Below, piece by piece: positions 25,919 to 33,719 of a stretch of 64,000 nt of DNA. Within the stretch, counting starts at the first letter, position 1, and every line of letters begins with the position of its first letter. The notes under the pieces are model-generated. The model saw only the letters and a list, made by a program, of their open reading frames with translations. It had not been told where the DNA came from and ran no database searches. Both the position numbers and the translations under genes were made by a program. The DNA comes from Streptomyces sp. RerS4 (GTDB lineage Bacteria > Actinomycetota > Actinomycetes > Streptomycetales > Streptomycetaceae). The DNA is taken from assembly GCF_023515955.1 (NCBI RefSeq), contig NZ_CP097322.1:7178501-7242500 (forward strand), read 5' to 3'.

Positions 25919-27679
25919 TTCGGCTCTGTCGGGGATCTTGTGATGTCGCAGGGTCATGGCCCGAGGAGTACGCGTTGGCGTAGGAGGTCGAGGTTGGCTC
26001 GGCCGTAGGCCATGCGTTTGATGAGCTTGACGTGGGTGACGTGGCCCTCGACCTGGCCGGAGCTCCACGGTGTGGAGAGTCCTGCTGTGACCGCGTCGAA
26101 GTCGCGCCGCAGACCGCTGACCAGCGAGTGGAGGGCTGGGAGGTCGTCAGCAAGGACGCGCTCCATCCAGTCGGGAAGCTGGTCTCCGCGGAGGTCGTGG
26201 AGCATTTCGGCGAAGTCGTGGACGTGCCGTGCGGCTGCGTCGAGGTGAGGGCAGGCGGTGCGGATCTCCTTCAGTTCCGCGGCGTCGGCGGTCGCGAGAT
26301 GCTGCGGGTTGGTCATGATCCAGCGAACGACGCGTCGGGGTTTCGGAGCCGGTCGGGGCCGCGGCTGGGACACCGGCTGCTGCTTCCGCCCTGGTTGGCG
26401 GGGAGGTCTGAAGGCGCGGAAGTAGCGGCGGAGGCACTGGACGCTCCCGGTGAATCCGTGCTCGCGCAGTTCCCGGTGGAGCTGGGGAATGTCGCGACAG
26501 CCATCCAGCCAGCGGGCGTGAAGGTACTCCTTGTGCTCGTCCAGCACGGACAGTCGTCCGGTGGCTTTGGCCAGAAGTTCGTCGAGGCTGCCGGCGCGGG
26601 CGAAGCGGCGGACGGTGGAGTGGTCCAGCCGCAGTGCCCGGCCGATCGCCGCCAGGGACTTTCCCTCGGCCAGCAGGGCCTGGACCGCTGTGTATCTCTC
26701 TGTGGTGCGGGCGACCAGACGCCGAGGTTGGCCGCTGACGTCGAGCGTGCCGTCCGGCGGGACGAACGGCACGACCACCGGCCTGGACGGCTCCGGCGTG
26801 ACCAGGTCCCTCGCGGTTGCCTCCGCCATGACCGGGGTCGCCGCGAACGCGGCCTGGATGCACCCGTGGTGAGAGCCGACCGTTCGCTCCACCGCATCCG
26901 CGACGTTCCGCCACAGATGCCAGGCGTCGGCGACCTGCATCGCCTGCGGGGCACCGTTTCGGGCCCCTTCTGCGTAGGCGCCGGCCCGGTCCCGGCAGAT
27001 CACCTCCACTTCCGGGTGCCGGCGAAGCCAGGCGGCCAGCGGCTCAGCGTCCCGGCCTGGAAAGACGTCGACCGGGCGGCGGGCTTCCAGATCAACGAGG
27101 ATCGTCGCGTAGGAGTCGCCCTTGCGCAGAGCGAAGTCGTCCACTCCCAGGAATCTGACAGTGCCAACTGGTGGCTGCGGAACCGAGCGGAGCAGGTCCA
27201 GCAGCGCGTCCTTGGCGATGCGGATCCCGAGGGACGCGGCAAGGCGGGCGCCGGGACGGCCCGCCAGGCACAGAGCAATCGAGGCGAGCATCGACCGCAA
27301 CACCTGCGTCTGCCGGGCATGCGGCCTGGTCAGCCCCTCGATCTGCTCGGCGAACGTCACGGCCGGACACCGGTTGCTCAGACACTTGAAACGGCGCGCG
27401 GTCAGCTCGATGACTACCGGGGTGCCGGCCACGGGCGCGTCGCCGAGCCGGCGCACGTACCGGCCGTGCACCCGCCACGACGGCATACCGCATCCCGGGC
27501 ATCTCACCGGCAACGTCTGACACCCCGCGCGAAGCGTGATGACCCCCGCCGTTCGCTTGATCGACTCGATGACAACACCGGACAGATGCGGCAACAACCG
27601 CCCCAACACCCCTGAACCACACACCCGGAGACTGCCCAGCTCAGCCCCGCGACATCACAAGATCCCCGACAGAGCCGAA
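25919..27679. mobile_element. ISL3-family insertion sequence
   Basis: The ends TTCGGCTCTGTCGGGGATCT (from 25919) and the reverse complement ending at 27679 are perfect inverted repeats over 31 bp (25919-25949 and 27649-27679). One transposase gene fills the element, which is about 1.76 kb. The flanking 8 bp do not match (TCAGCCAA and ATACGTGA), so no target duplication is visible. The right end abuts an IS5 transposase fragment. Confidence 0.92.
25954..27624 (-). CDS. ISL3-family transposase
   Basis: An intact 556-residue protein starting at GTG 27624. The N-terminal zinc-finger has the cysteines of VRCPGCGMPSWRVHGRYVRR and FKCLSNRCPAVTF. The DDE domain begins at RFLGVDDFALRKGDSYATIL with further Asp in EVICRDRAGAYAEGARNGAP and the conserved QVADAWHLWRN. 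An internal region has a second helix-turn-helix (AAIGRALRLDHSTVRRFARA). This is the full length for the family, so the element is probably active. Confidence 0.92.
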   Translation of the reverse strand: MCGSGVLGRLLPHLSGVVIESIKRTAGVITLRAGCQTLPVRCPGCGMPSWRVHGRYVRRLGDAPVAGTPVVIELTARRFKCLSNRCPAVTFAEQIEGLTRPHARQTQVLRSMLASIALCLAGRPGARLAASLGIRIAKDALLDLLRSVPQPPVGTVRFLGVDDFALRKGDSYATILVDLEARRPVDVFPGRDAEPLAAWLRRHPEVEVICRDRAGAYAEGARNGAPQAMQVADAWHLWRNVADAVERTVGSHHGCIQAAFAATPVMAEATARDLVTPEPSRPVVVPFVPPDGTLDVSGQPRRLVARTTERYTAVQALLAEGKSLAAIGRALRLDHSTVRRFARAGSLDELLAKATGRLSVLDEHKEYLHARWLDGCRDIPQLHRELREHGFTGSVQCLRRYFRAFRPPRQPGRKQQPVSQPRPRPAPKPRRVVRWIMTNPQHLATADAAELKEIRTACPHLDAAARHVHDFAEMLHDLRGDQLPDWMERVLADDLPALHSLVSGLRRDFDAVTAGLSTPWSSGQVEGHVTHVKLIKRMAYGRANLDLLRQRVLLGP

Positions 27680-27710
27680 ATACGTGACCGTTCACATCCC
27701 CATCGTGGGC

Positions 27711-27995
27711 GTGCCGACAAGCGCACGCCCCCGCAAGAACCGCGCCTACCTGCGCCGCCGCGGGATCCGCTGCACCATCCCCGACAAGGCAGACCAGGCG
27801 CGCAACCGTAGGAAGCTCGACTCCCGCGGTGGTCGGCCGCCGCGCTTCGACCCGGCCGACTATCGAGAGCGTCACCCGGTCGAGTGCGGCATCAACCGCC
27901 TCAAGCGGCACCGCGCCGTCGCCACGCGATACGACAAACTCGCGGTCCGCTACGAGCCGACCGTACTCATCGCCGCCATCAACGAGTGGCTATGA
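27711..27995 (+). pseudogene. IS5-family (IS1648-like) transposase C-terminal fragment
   Basis: The frame reads NRAYLRRRGIRCTIPDKADQ, then GGRPPRFDPADYRERHPVEC with the catalytic Glu and INRLKRHRAVATRYDKLAVR, ending at TGA 27993. The first two thirds of the transposase are missing. The ISL3 right end lies about 30 bp upstream, so ISL3 insertion or a later deletion may have removed them. Confidence 0.75.
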
Positions 27996-28204
27996 CCCAC
28001 AGGAACTCACGCGGCAGGCTCCACTCACATGCCGCGGAGCCTCGGCCTCCGTACCGGGTTCGGGTACTTCGCCGCCGGGGAGGGCGGCGAAGTCGGCGTG
28101 GGCCCGTGCGACGGCGTCGAGATACGTCTCGCGCCGGGTGCGCGGCGACGCTCGCCAGATGCCAACCTCCGACAACGGCGCCCTCTACGCTTGCCGGCCA
28201 GGAG

Positions 28205-28241
28205 GCCCCGGGCCGCGCTTTCGCGCGGCTTGCCGGGGCCC
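28205..28241 (-). terminator. Hairpin terminator of the SGNH pseudogene
   Basis: GGCCCCGG (28205-28212) pairs with CCGGGGCC (28234-28241), and GCCGCG pairs with CGCGGC inside it around a CTTTCG loop. It lies 8 bp past the stop at 28249. Confidence 0.7.
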
Positions 28242-28248
28242 CGAGGCG

Positions 28249-29132
28249 TCAGCGATCGAGGAGGGCGATGCGGATGGCTCGTTCGACGTGGTTCGCGGTG
28301 TTGGCGTGGCCCGCGGCGTTGGGGTGGACCAGGGTGACGCGCTTGCCGATCGCCCCGCAGTCCAGCAGGGTGCCGGGGAGCTTGGACGGCCAGTAGTCCT
28401 CGGCATCACCGCAGATCCCCTCGACCCACTTCTCCTCTGCGGGCTGGCAGGCGTCGTGGCCCTCGCTGGAGAAGTAGACGTCGACGTACCGGTCACCGAA
28501 GAAGCCCGAGACCCGCTCGATCGTGCTGTTCAACCGCTTGAGGACGCCGTCACGGAGCCAGTCGACGTCGGCGTGCGCGATAGAGCCGAGCTCGGTGAGG
28601 GAGGAGCGGTTGCAGGCACTGCCATCCTCCGGCAGGACCGCCGGATAGCCGACCGTGATCACCTTCGCGTTGGGCACCGCGCTGTGCACCTCGGCCAGCA
28701 TCTCGATGTACTCGTCCTGGACCCGGGCGAGCTCGTCCTCGATGCTCTCCTCCCCCTCGGGGGGATTGGTGTAGTACTCGCGGCAGGACTTCCCGGCCGC
28801 GCCGGTTTTGAGGCACTTGAGGAGCATGTCCCCGAAGGGGAGGCTGTTGCCGCCGACGCCGATCGTGACGACGTCGGTCTGGTCGTTGAGGTTGGCCCGC
28901 TTGATCTGCGGGTCCACCTCGGGCCAGCCGTCGGCCGGAGGCGGGACCGGGCTGATCGGCGTCTGCTTGTCCCTGGCGATGTTGGCGATGGTGGCGTTAC
29001 CGCAGCTGACGTTGGTCAGGTGGACGGGCTTGCCCGGGGGAACTCCTGGAGTTCCCCGTAGACCACGTCGGGATAGGCGTTGGCGGTGTGGTCGCAGCCG
29101 TCCCGCGAAGAATCACCGAGGGCAGGCTGCGG
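28249..29132 (-). pseudogene. SGNH/GDSL lipase, frameshifted and truncated
   Basis: The long part reads VTIGVGGNSLPFGDML (block III, where GGN is expected), a cysteine-rich middle and VHPNAAGHANTANHVERAIR (block V His), as in secreted Streptomyces lipases with disulphides. Upstream the frame continues to VHLTNVSCGNATIAN, but a one-base change in a C-run near 29038 separates it from ALGDSSRDGCDHTANAYPDV. The nucleophile block GDS is directly fused to the phosphotransferase fragment and has lost the usual Y-x-A/S-G, and the signal peptide is absent. Confidence 0.7.
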
Positions 29133-29289
29133 GAGGCGAGCGGCTGCCGCGCTGGTTTCTGTGTCGGCGCGGTAAGCGGTGTCGTTACCCGAGCGGCGGT
29201 GGGCCCGTTCGACGTTTGCGCACAGCATCAGCCGGGAGAGGCGGCCGGGCCGGGTGTCGAGGACGTCGTGCAACTCGGCAAGCACCTGA
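29131..29289 (-). pseudogene. Phosphotransferase C-terminal fragment, separated from its N-terminal half by a 7.1-kb insertion
   Basis: The segment reads VLAELHDVLDTRPGRLSRLM, then LCANVERAHRRSGNDT, the C-terminal end expected for the APH-like gene whose other half lies at 36.4-36.86 kb. Removing 29290-36414 and one TGA copy rejoins the two in frame as PTLAAQVLAEL. The 3' end is fused to the SGNH remnant, so the gene is dead. Confidence 0.7.
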
Positions 29290-29321
29290 GTGGATGTTGT
29301 CGTTCCGGTCTTGAGGGATGC
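29290..29321. repeat. Left inverted repeat of the 7.1-kb unit
   Basis: GTGGATGTTGTCGTTCCGGT followed by CTTGAGGGATGC is the IS5-type terminal sequence, pointing into the unit and preceded by TGA. No transposase gene lies next to it. Confidence 0.7.
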
Positions 29322-29717
29322 TGGTCGAACAGGGGTCCTGGTCACGTGATTCGGCGGCTACCGGCGGGAGCAGCGTCACCCGTCGTAGGCGATGAAGTAG
29401 CCAGGTGCGTCTGCGTGAAGTGTCGAACGGTGCATCGGTCGACATGTCCTGGTCGTGAATAGGTGCGAGCGTAGCCGTGACCTCCTGCGGGTTCCTCATG
29501 CGGCGCTCCTGGCAGGCTCGGCGGCGACCTGGTCGTCGTCCGCTGCTAGCGAGTCGCCGATGACGGCGATACATCGAGGCGCCCTCGAATACGGTCCGCG
29601 GCTTCGGGCGCGGGTGGGCAAGACCGCAGAGCGGCCCGCCATGGGTCGGCCGCTGGCGTCCGTCGCGGACGACGAGATCGGCGAGGCCCTGGAGCCGAGT
29701 CCTGTTCGACGTCTGGG
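29322..29717. other. Left flank of the cargo, no supported gene
   Basis: About 400 bp between the inverted repeat and the sirtuin gene. A minus-strand frame reads DAPGYFIAYDG before a stop and may be a gene remnant, but no start or family is visible. Confidence 0.35.
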
Positions 29718-30608
29718 CTACCTCGTCGAGGGCCATGCGTCGTGCGGCCCGCTGTCGAGTGCGTCGAGCAAGAGGTCGGTGTCGAACGGGACGGGCAGGG
29801 CCTGTTCGCGGAGGTCGGCGGGGGTCTGCGGGTGGCTGGGGTTGATGCGGACGAGGCGGGTGTTGGGGAGGTGACGGGTGAGGTGTTCGCCGGGTGTCCG
29901 GATGACGCCGGGGGTGTTGAATCCGGCTCCGATCTCCAGGATCAGCAGTCGGGTGCCGTTGTCGGCGCTGTTGAGCCATTCCTGGAGGCGGTTGCCGGCC
30001 GGGAGGTAGGGCTCGTCGACGAACTGCGGTCCGATCCGCACGTTGATCTCCACGTCCTCGCCGCAGTTGGGGCAGTGCGGCAGGGCGGCGGGGTCGGTGA
30101 TCGCACCCGTGGCCGGGTCGTACGCGGCGAGCAGCCGCTCCACCAGCGGGTGGCTGTCCCAGGTGGTGCGCAGGCAGGGGACGGTGCACTGGTAGCGGCC
30201 GTAGTCGCCCTGCGGGGTGAAGATCCGCTCCGGGGCGAAGCCGTTGCGGGCGAACAGGGCGTCGACGTTGGACGTCATCACCCAGTGCGCCTTGTCGGCG
30301 ACGAGCGCCCGCAGCCGCTGGTAGAGGGGGTACGGCCCCGGGGTGTAGCGGATGTCGTCGATGTGGACGGCCCAGTAGCCCCACCACAGGGTGGGCGGCA
30401 GGTGCACGCCGACGATGTAGCGGGAGCGCAGTCCCATCCGGTGCAGGGCGGGGAACAGTTCCTTCAGTCGCTCTTGGTCGCCGTAGTCGTACCCGGCGGC
30501 GGCGCTCAGTCCGGATCCTGCGGTGACCAGGACCCGGTCCGCCTCGTCCAGCCAGGTGCGGACGGTGTGGGCGGCGGCCGTCAGGTCGGGGACACGGTGG
30601 GTGTTCAT
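29718..30608 (-). CDS. Class M sirtuin (SirTM-like NAD-dependent protein ADP-ribosyltransferase)
   Basis: A 296-residue SIR2-fold protein from ATG 30608. The NAD motif is VLVTAGSGLSAAAGYDYGDQ. TSNVD (112-116) keeps the catalytic Asn and Asp, and the usual HG is PQG with Gln at 133, the replacement reported for class M sirtuins that ADP-ribosylate lipoylated GcvH-like proteins. Four cysteines (141, 145, 179, 182) can bind zinc. The gene follows a zinc-type macrodomain gene by 25 bp, the typical partner. No GcvH-L or lipoate ligase gene is in the window, so the target protein is unknown. Confidence 0.82.
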   Translation of the reverse strand: MNTHRVPDLTAAAHTVRTWLDEADRVLVTAGSGLSAAAGYDYGDQERLKELFPALHRMGLRSRYIVGVHLPPTLWWGYWAVHIDDIRYTPGPYPLYQRLRALVADKAHWVMTSNVDALFARNGFAPERIFTPQGDYGRYQCTVPCLRTTWDSHPLVERLLAAYDPATGAITDPAALPHCPNCGEDVEINVRIGPQFVDEPYLPAGNRLQEWLNSADNGTRLLILEIGAGFNTPGVIRTPGEHLTRHLPNTRLVRINPSHPQTPADLREQALPVPFDTDLLLDALDSGPHDAWPSTR

Positions 30609-30633
30609 CGCGGTAGGGGTTCCTTCGAGCGGG

Positions 30634-31551
30634 TCAAGTCAGGGCGTGCCGGTAGGTGGCGTGGTCGTCGTCCGTGAACACGTTGAAGATCACGCGGTCG
30701 ATGACGCAGGGGTGCTCGTCGAGCCAGTCGGCGACGGTGTCCAGTGCGATCCGGGCGGCCGGTGCCTTGGGGAAGCCGAAGACGCCGGTGCTGATGGAGG
30801 AGAACGCCACCGTGCGGATACCGCCCGTCTCGGCGGCGAGGTCGAGGCAGGCGCGGTAGGACGATGCCAGTGCCTGTCCGTGATCCGGGCCGGGGGTGCC
30901 GTCGACGATCGGGCCGACGGTGTGCAGGACGTACGGGGCGGGCAGCTGGCCACCTCGGGTGATCTTGGCTGTGCCGGTGGGTTCCGGGTGTCCCTGGAGT
31001 TCCATGACGGTGTGGCAGCCGTCGCGTAGTCCGGGCCCGGCGGCACTGTGGATGGCGTTGTCGATGCACGGGTGCAGGGGGGCGAAGCAGCCGAGCATCG
31101 CGCTGTTGGCGGCGTTGACGATCGCGTCCGCGGCAAGTGTGGTGATGTCGCCCTGCCAGAGCGAGGTGCGGTCGGCCGCCCGGTAGGAGGTGGTGGGCAG
31201 CTGGTCGGCGATTGTCGGCAGCCGCGCGGAGTCGGTGACCGTCCGTGCCAGGCGTTCGCCGCCGAGCAGGGCGTCGAGAATCCTGGCGGCTCCGGCGGGC
31301 AGCGGGCCGGGGGCGCGCACGGTCAGCACGGTGCGCAGCAGTAGCCGGGCGCGGGTGTCGTCGGCCTGTTCCATGTCCTTCGCGGTCAGCCCGAGCCGTA
31401 GGGCGGCCGGGTCGCCGGCCAGCAGCCGGAGCGCGGCGCGGGTCAGGGTGGGCAGCTCCTCGGTGGGCGCGGGTGGTGCGAGCGGCCGGGGCTGGGTGTC
31501 CAGGGCGACCGCGGCCCGGTAGGCGTCCAGGCGCAGGGCGTTCGGGGTCAT
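30634..31551 (-). CDS. Zinc-containing macrodomain ADP-ribosylhydrolase, SirTM-linked type
   Basis: A 305-residue product from ATG 31551. Residues 1-125 form the helical extension typical of this subgroup. The macrodomain begins at LWQGDITTLAADAIVNAANS, and GCFAPLHPCIDNAIH (154-168) carries the Cys and His zinc ligands that mark SirTM-linked macrodomains. Later motifs are VLHTVGPIVDG and VAFSSISTGVFGFPKAPAAR, which binds the distal ribose. The family removes ADP-ribose from proteins, reversing the sirtuin encoded next. It starts 8 bp after the dioxygenase-like gene, so all three are one operon. Confidence 0.88.
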   Translation of the reverse strand: MTPNALRLDAYRAAVALDTQPRPLAPPAPTEELPTLTRAALRLLAGDPAALRLGLTAKDMEQADDTRARLLLRTVLTVRAPGPLPAGAARILDALLGGERLARTVTDSARLPTIADQLPTTSYRAADRTSLWQGDITTLAADAIVNAANSAMLGCFAPLHPCIDNAIHSAAGPGLRDGCHTVMELQGHPEPTGTAKITRGGQLPAPYVLHTVGPIVDGTPGPDHGQALASSYRACLDLAAETGGIRTVAFSSISTGVFGFPKAPAARIALDTVADWLDEHPCVIDRVIFNVFTDDDHATYRHALT

Positions 31552-31559
31552 GGTGGGTG

Positions 31560-32363
31560 TCAGCCGATGCGGACGGAGAGCATGGAGATCGCTCCGCCGC
31601 CGTCGTACCCGTCGACGGGGAAGGTGACCGGCTCCTGGATGCCTTCGTCGTGGCGGCACTGGGCGATGACGTACAGGAACGGCAGGTAGTGCTCGGGGGT
31701 CGGCACGGACAGCAGGGCGTCCTGGCCACACTGCTCGTAGTCGACGAGCTCGTCGACGCGGCCGGCGGGGACGGCCTCGCGGATCCGTTGGTTGAAGCGG
31801 ACGCCCCAGTCGAAGAGCTCGTCGCGAGTCAGGCCCCAGGCGTAGGTGTGCAGGTTGTGCACCACGTTGCCGGAGCCGAGGATCAGCACTCCCTCCTCGC
31901 GCAGAGGGCGCAGTCGTTTGGCCAGTTCGTAATGTTCGCGCGGGGTGAGGTTCTCGTCCACGGAGAGCTGGACGACGGGGATGTCGGCCTCGGGGTACAT
32001 GTGGACCAGGAGCGACCAGGTGCCGTGGTCCAGACCCCATTGCCGGTCGGCGGCCACCGGCTGCGGGCCGAGCAGCCCGGTCACCCGGCGGCACAGCTCC
32101 GCCGAGCCCGGCGCGGGGTACTGCACCTGATGCAGGGCGGGCGGGAAGCCGCCGAAGTCGTGGATGGTGCGGGGCTGCTCGGCCGCGGTGACGCGGACAC
32201 CGGGCACGTACCAGTGGGCGGAGACGGACAGGATGGCGCGCGGGCGGGGCATGGACCGGGCGAGCTCCGCCCATCCTGAAGTCCACTCGTTGGGCTCCAG
32301 GGCGTTCATGGGGCTGCCGTGGCCGACGAAGACGGCGGGCATGGTGCCGGGCTCGGTGGTCAC
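31560..32363 (-). CDS. ygiD: 4,5-DOPA-dioxygenase-like extradiol dioxygenase (LigB superfamily)
   Basis: GTG 32363 lies behind GAGGAG; ATG 32342 is an alternative. The 267-residue product has the metal and acid/base histidines of the YgiD/DODA group: VFVGHGSPMNAL near the start, LSVSAHWYVPGVRVTAAEQP, GLDHGTWSLLVHMYPEADIP and GSGNVVHNLHTYAWG. These enzymes open catechol rings using Fe or Zn. It is the first gene of the operon with the macrodomain and sirtuin genes. A functional link to ADP-ribosylation is not known and is unusual. Confidence 0.85.
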   Translation of the reverse strand: MTTEPGTMPAVFVGHGSPMNALEPNEWTSGWAELARSMPRPRAILSVSAHWYVPGVRVTAAEQPRTIHDFGGFPPALHQVQYPAPGSAELCRRVTGLLGPQPVAADRQWGLDHGTWSLLVHMYPEADIPVVQLSVDENLTPREHYELAKRLRPLREEGVLILGSGNVVHNLHTYAWGLTRDELFDWGVRFNQRIREAVPAGRVDELVDYEQCGQDALLSVPTPEHYLPFLYVIAQCRHDEGIQEPVTFPVDGYDGGGAISMLSVRIG

Positions 32364-32468
32364 CGGTACTCCTCAGAAGTCGGATCGCAGGTGTGGGAAG
32401 CCTGATCGCGGACGTCGGCCGCGGGATGCCTCGGAGGCGGCGGAGGCAAGGGGGATTCGGGTGCCAAG

Positions 32469-32510
32469 CGGCGAGCGGCCGGACCGCGGGGGCGGTCCGG
32501 CCGCTCGCCG
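32469..32510. terminator. Strong hairpin terminator
   Basis: CGGCGAGCGGCCGGACCGC (32469-32487) and its exact complement (32492-32510) form a 19-bp stem with a GGGG loop. It lies 11 bp past the stop of the MoaF-like gene and separates it from the next minus-strand operon. Confidence 0.85.
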
Positions 32511-32520
32511 TCGGGTGTCC

Positions 32521-32844
32521 TCAGAGCTCTTCGAGGGTGCCGGTGTGCAGTTCGCCCACCCGGCCGTCGGCAGTCTCGTAGGTCCAGAAGGCGTGGACCG
32601 TGTTGGTGTTCATGTTCATGGCGTGGGTGACACTCATGCCGGACTTCTCCGTCCAGCCGACCAGGAACACTCCGGTGGCGACCTCCGCGGCGTGCAGGTC
32701 GACGTCCTCGACCGTGCCTGTGCCGGGACCGGCGACGGTCTCGTAGCGCAGTTCGGTGCCGTCGGGTGCGTAGGTGTTGTGGAACACCGTGCCGTTGTCG
32801 ACGGTGAACCGGAACTTCTTCCCGGCGTAGGTCAGAGTGCTCAC
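32521..32844 (-). CDS. MoaF-like (lipocalin-type) small protein
   Basis: GTG 32844 has GGAGGA 6 bp upstream. The 107-residue beta-rich product (STLTYAGKKFRFTVDNGTVF, AEVATGVFLVGWTEKSGMSV, THAMNMNTNTVHAFW) matches MoaF-related domain proteins of unknown function. It follows the SnoaL-like gene by 16 bp and is probably in its operon, facing an AraC regulator. Confidence 0.65.
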   Translation of the reverse strand: MSTLTYAGKKFRFTVDNGTVFHNTYAPDGTELRYETVAGPGTGTVEDVDLHAAEVATGVFLVGWTEKSGMSVTHAMNMNTNTVHAFWTYETADGRVGELHTGTLEEL

Positions 32845-32860
32845 GATGTCCTCCGGCCGC

Positions 32861-33619
32861 TCAGAACAGGCCGTTGGTGTGCGGCAGCTCGGCCGGGACC
32901 GGCGCGACGACGTCCCAGTGCTCGACGATCTTGCCGTCGGCGACACGGAACAGGTCCCAGTACGCCACCGGCCCGCCGAACTCGCCCTCGGACTGCAGCA
33001 GCACCAGGTCGCCTTCGGCGACGACCTTGTGGACCTGCTTGTAGACCAGGTTCTTGCCCTGCTCGCCCCACTTCGCGGCGGCGGCGCCGAAGCCGTCCAG
33101 GCCGTCGGCGGCCTCCGGGTTGTGCTGGAGGTAGGTCTCGGTGGAGATGAAGTCGGTCAGCACCGAGTAGTCGGCGCCCTTGAGGACCCTCTCCGCGCAC
33201 TCCAGGACCAGGGCACGGTTGGCCTCGGTCCTGTCCAGGTCACGCGGCTCGCTCTGCCCGTCGGTCTGCGAGCGGCCGGAAGCGGTCTTCGCCACGACCG
33301 GGGTGAGGGCATCCCAGTGCTCGGCCAGCTTGCCGTCCGCGTTGACGCGGAACAGGTCGAAGGCCACCAGCGGGTCCGGTCCGAAGCCGTAATAGGTGCC
33401 GTGCAGGGCGACCAGGTCGCCGTCCGCGATCACCCGGGCGCCCTCGTAGCGGAAACCGTCGGGCAGACCGGCCACCAGGTCGCGCAGCGCCTGGGGGCCG
33501 TCGGCGGCCAGACTGCTGTGCTGGCGGTAGTCGGACGCGACCCAGCGGTCCACCGCGGAGGGGTCCTTCTTGCCGAACAGCTCATCGGCGGCCTGCAGAA
33601 CCAGTTCCTTGTTGCCCAT
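32861..33619 (-). CDS. Tandem SnoaL-like (NTF2-fold) protein
   Basis: A 252-residue product from ATG 33619 behind GGAAGGAA. Two NTF2-like halves are visible. Residues 1-110 include QHSSLAADGPQALRDLVAGL and VAFDLFRVNADGKLAEHWDA. Residues 135-245 include QHNPEAADGLDGFGAAAAKW and YWDLFRVADGKIVEHWDVVA. Both halves keep the D-x-F-R-V...EHWD signature, so this is an internal duplication. SnoaL-like proteins isomerise, cyclise or detoxify small molecules; the substrate is unknown. It diverges from the AraC gene. Confidence 0.75.
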   Translation of the reverse strand: MGNKELVLQAADELFGKKDPSAVDRWVASDYRQHSSLAADGPQALRDLVAGLPDGFRYEGARVIADGDLVALHGTYYGFGPDPLVAFDLFRVNADGKLAEHWDALTPVVAKTASGRSQTDGQSEPRDLDRTEANRALVLECAERVLKGADYSVLTDFISTETYLQHNPEAADGLDGFGAAAAKWGEQGKNLVYKQVHKVVAEGDLVLLQSEGEFGGPVAYWDLFRVADGKIVEHWDVVAPVPAELPHTNGLF

Positions 33620-33634
33620 GACACGTTCCTTCCA

Positions 33635-33687
33635 GTGCGGAGGCGGAGCCGTCTCCGCCAGTCGCACCTCCACCTTTGGCCAGGTGC
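33635..33687. promoter_or_regulatory. Dyad-symmetric elements in the SnoaL/AraC divergent promoter
   Basis: GTGCG-GA-GGCGGAG-CCGT-CTCCGCC-AGT-CGCAC is a nested palindrome at 33635-33667. CACCT-TTGGCC-AGGTG follows at 33671-33686. Both lie in the 100-bp gap between the divergent genes and are candidate AraC-type binding sites or an RNA hairpin. Confidence 0.5.
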
Positions 33688-33719
33688 GCCACACGCGCGA
33701 GGTAAGATCCGAAAGCGTC

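Noticed and set aside
26032..27615. A plus-strand open frame of 527 codons antisense to the ISL3 transposase
   Set aside because: The minus strand encodes a clear transposase bounded by inverted repeats; the plus frame has no family likeness.
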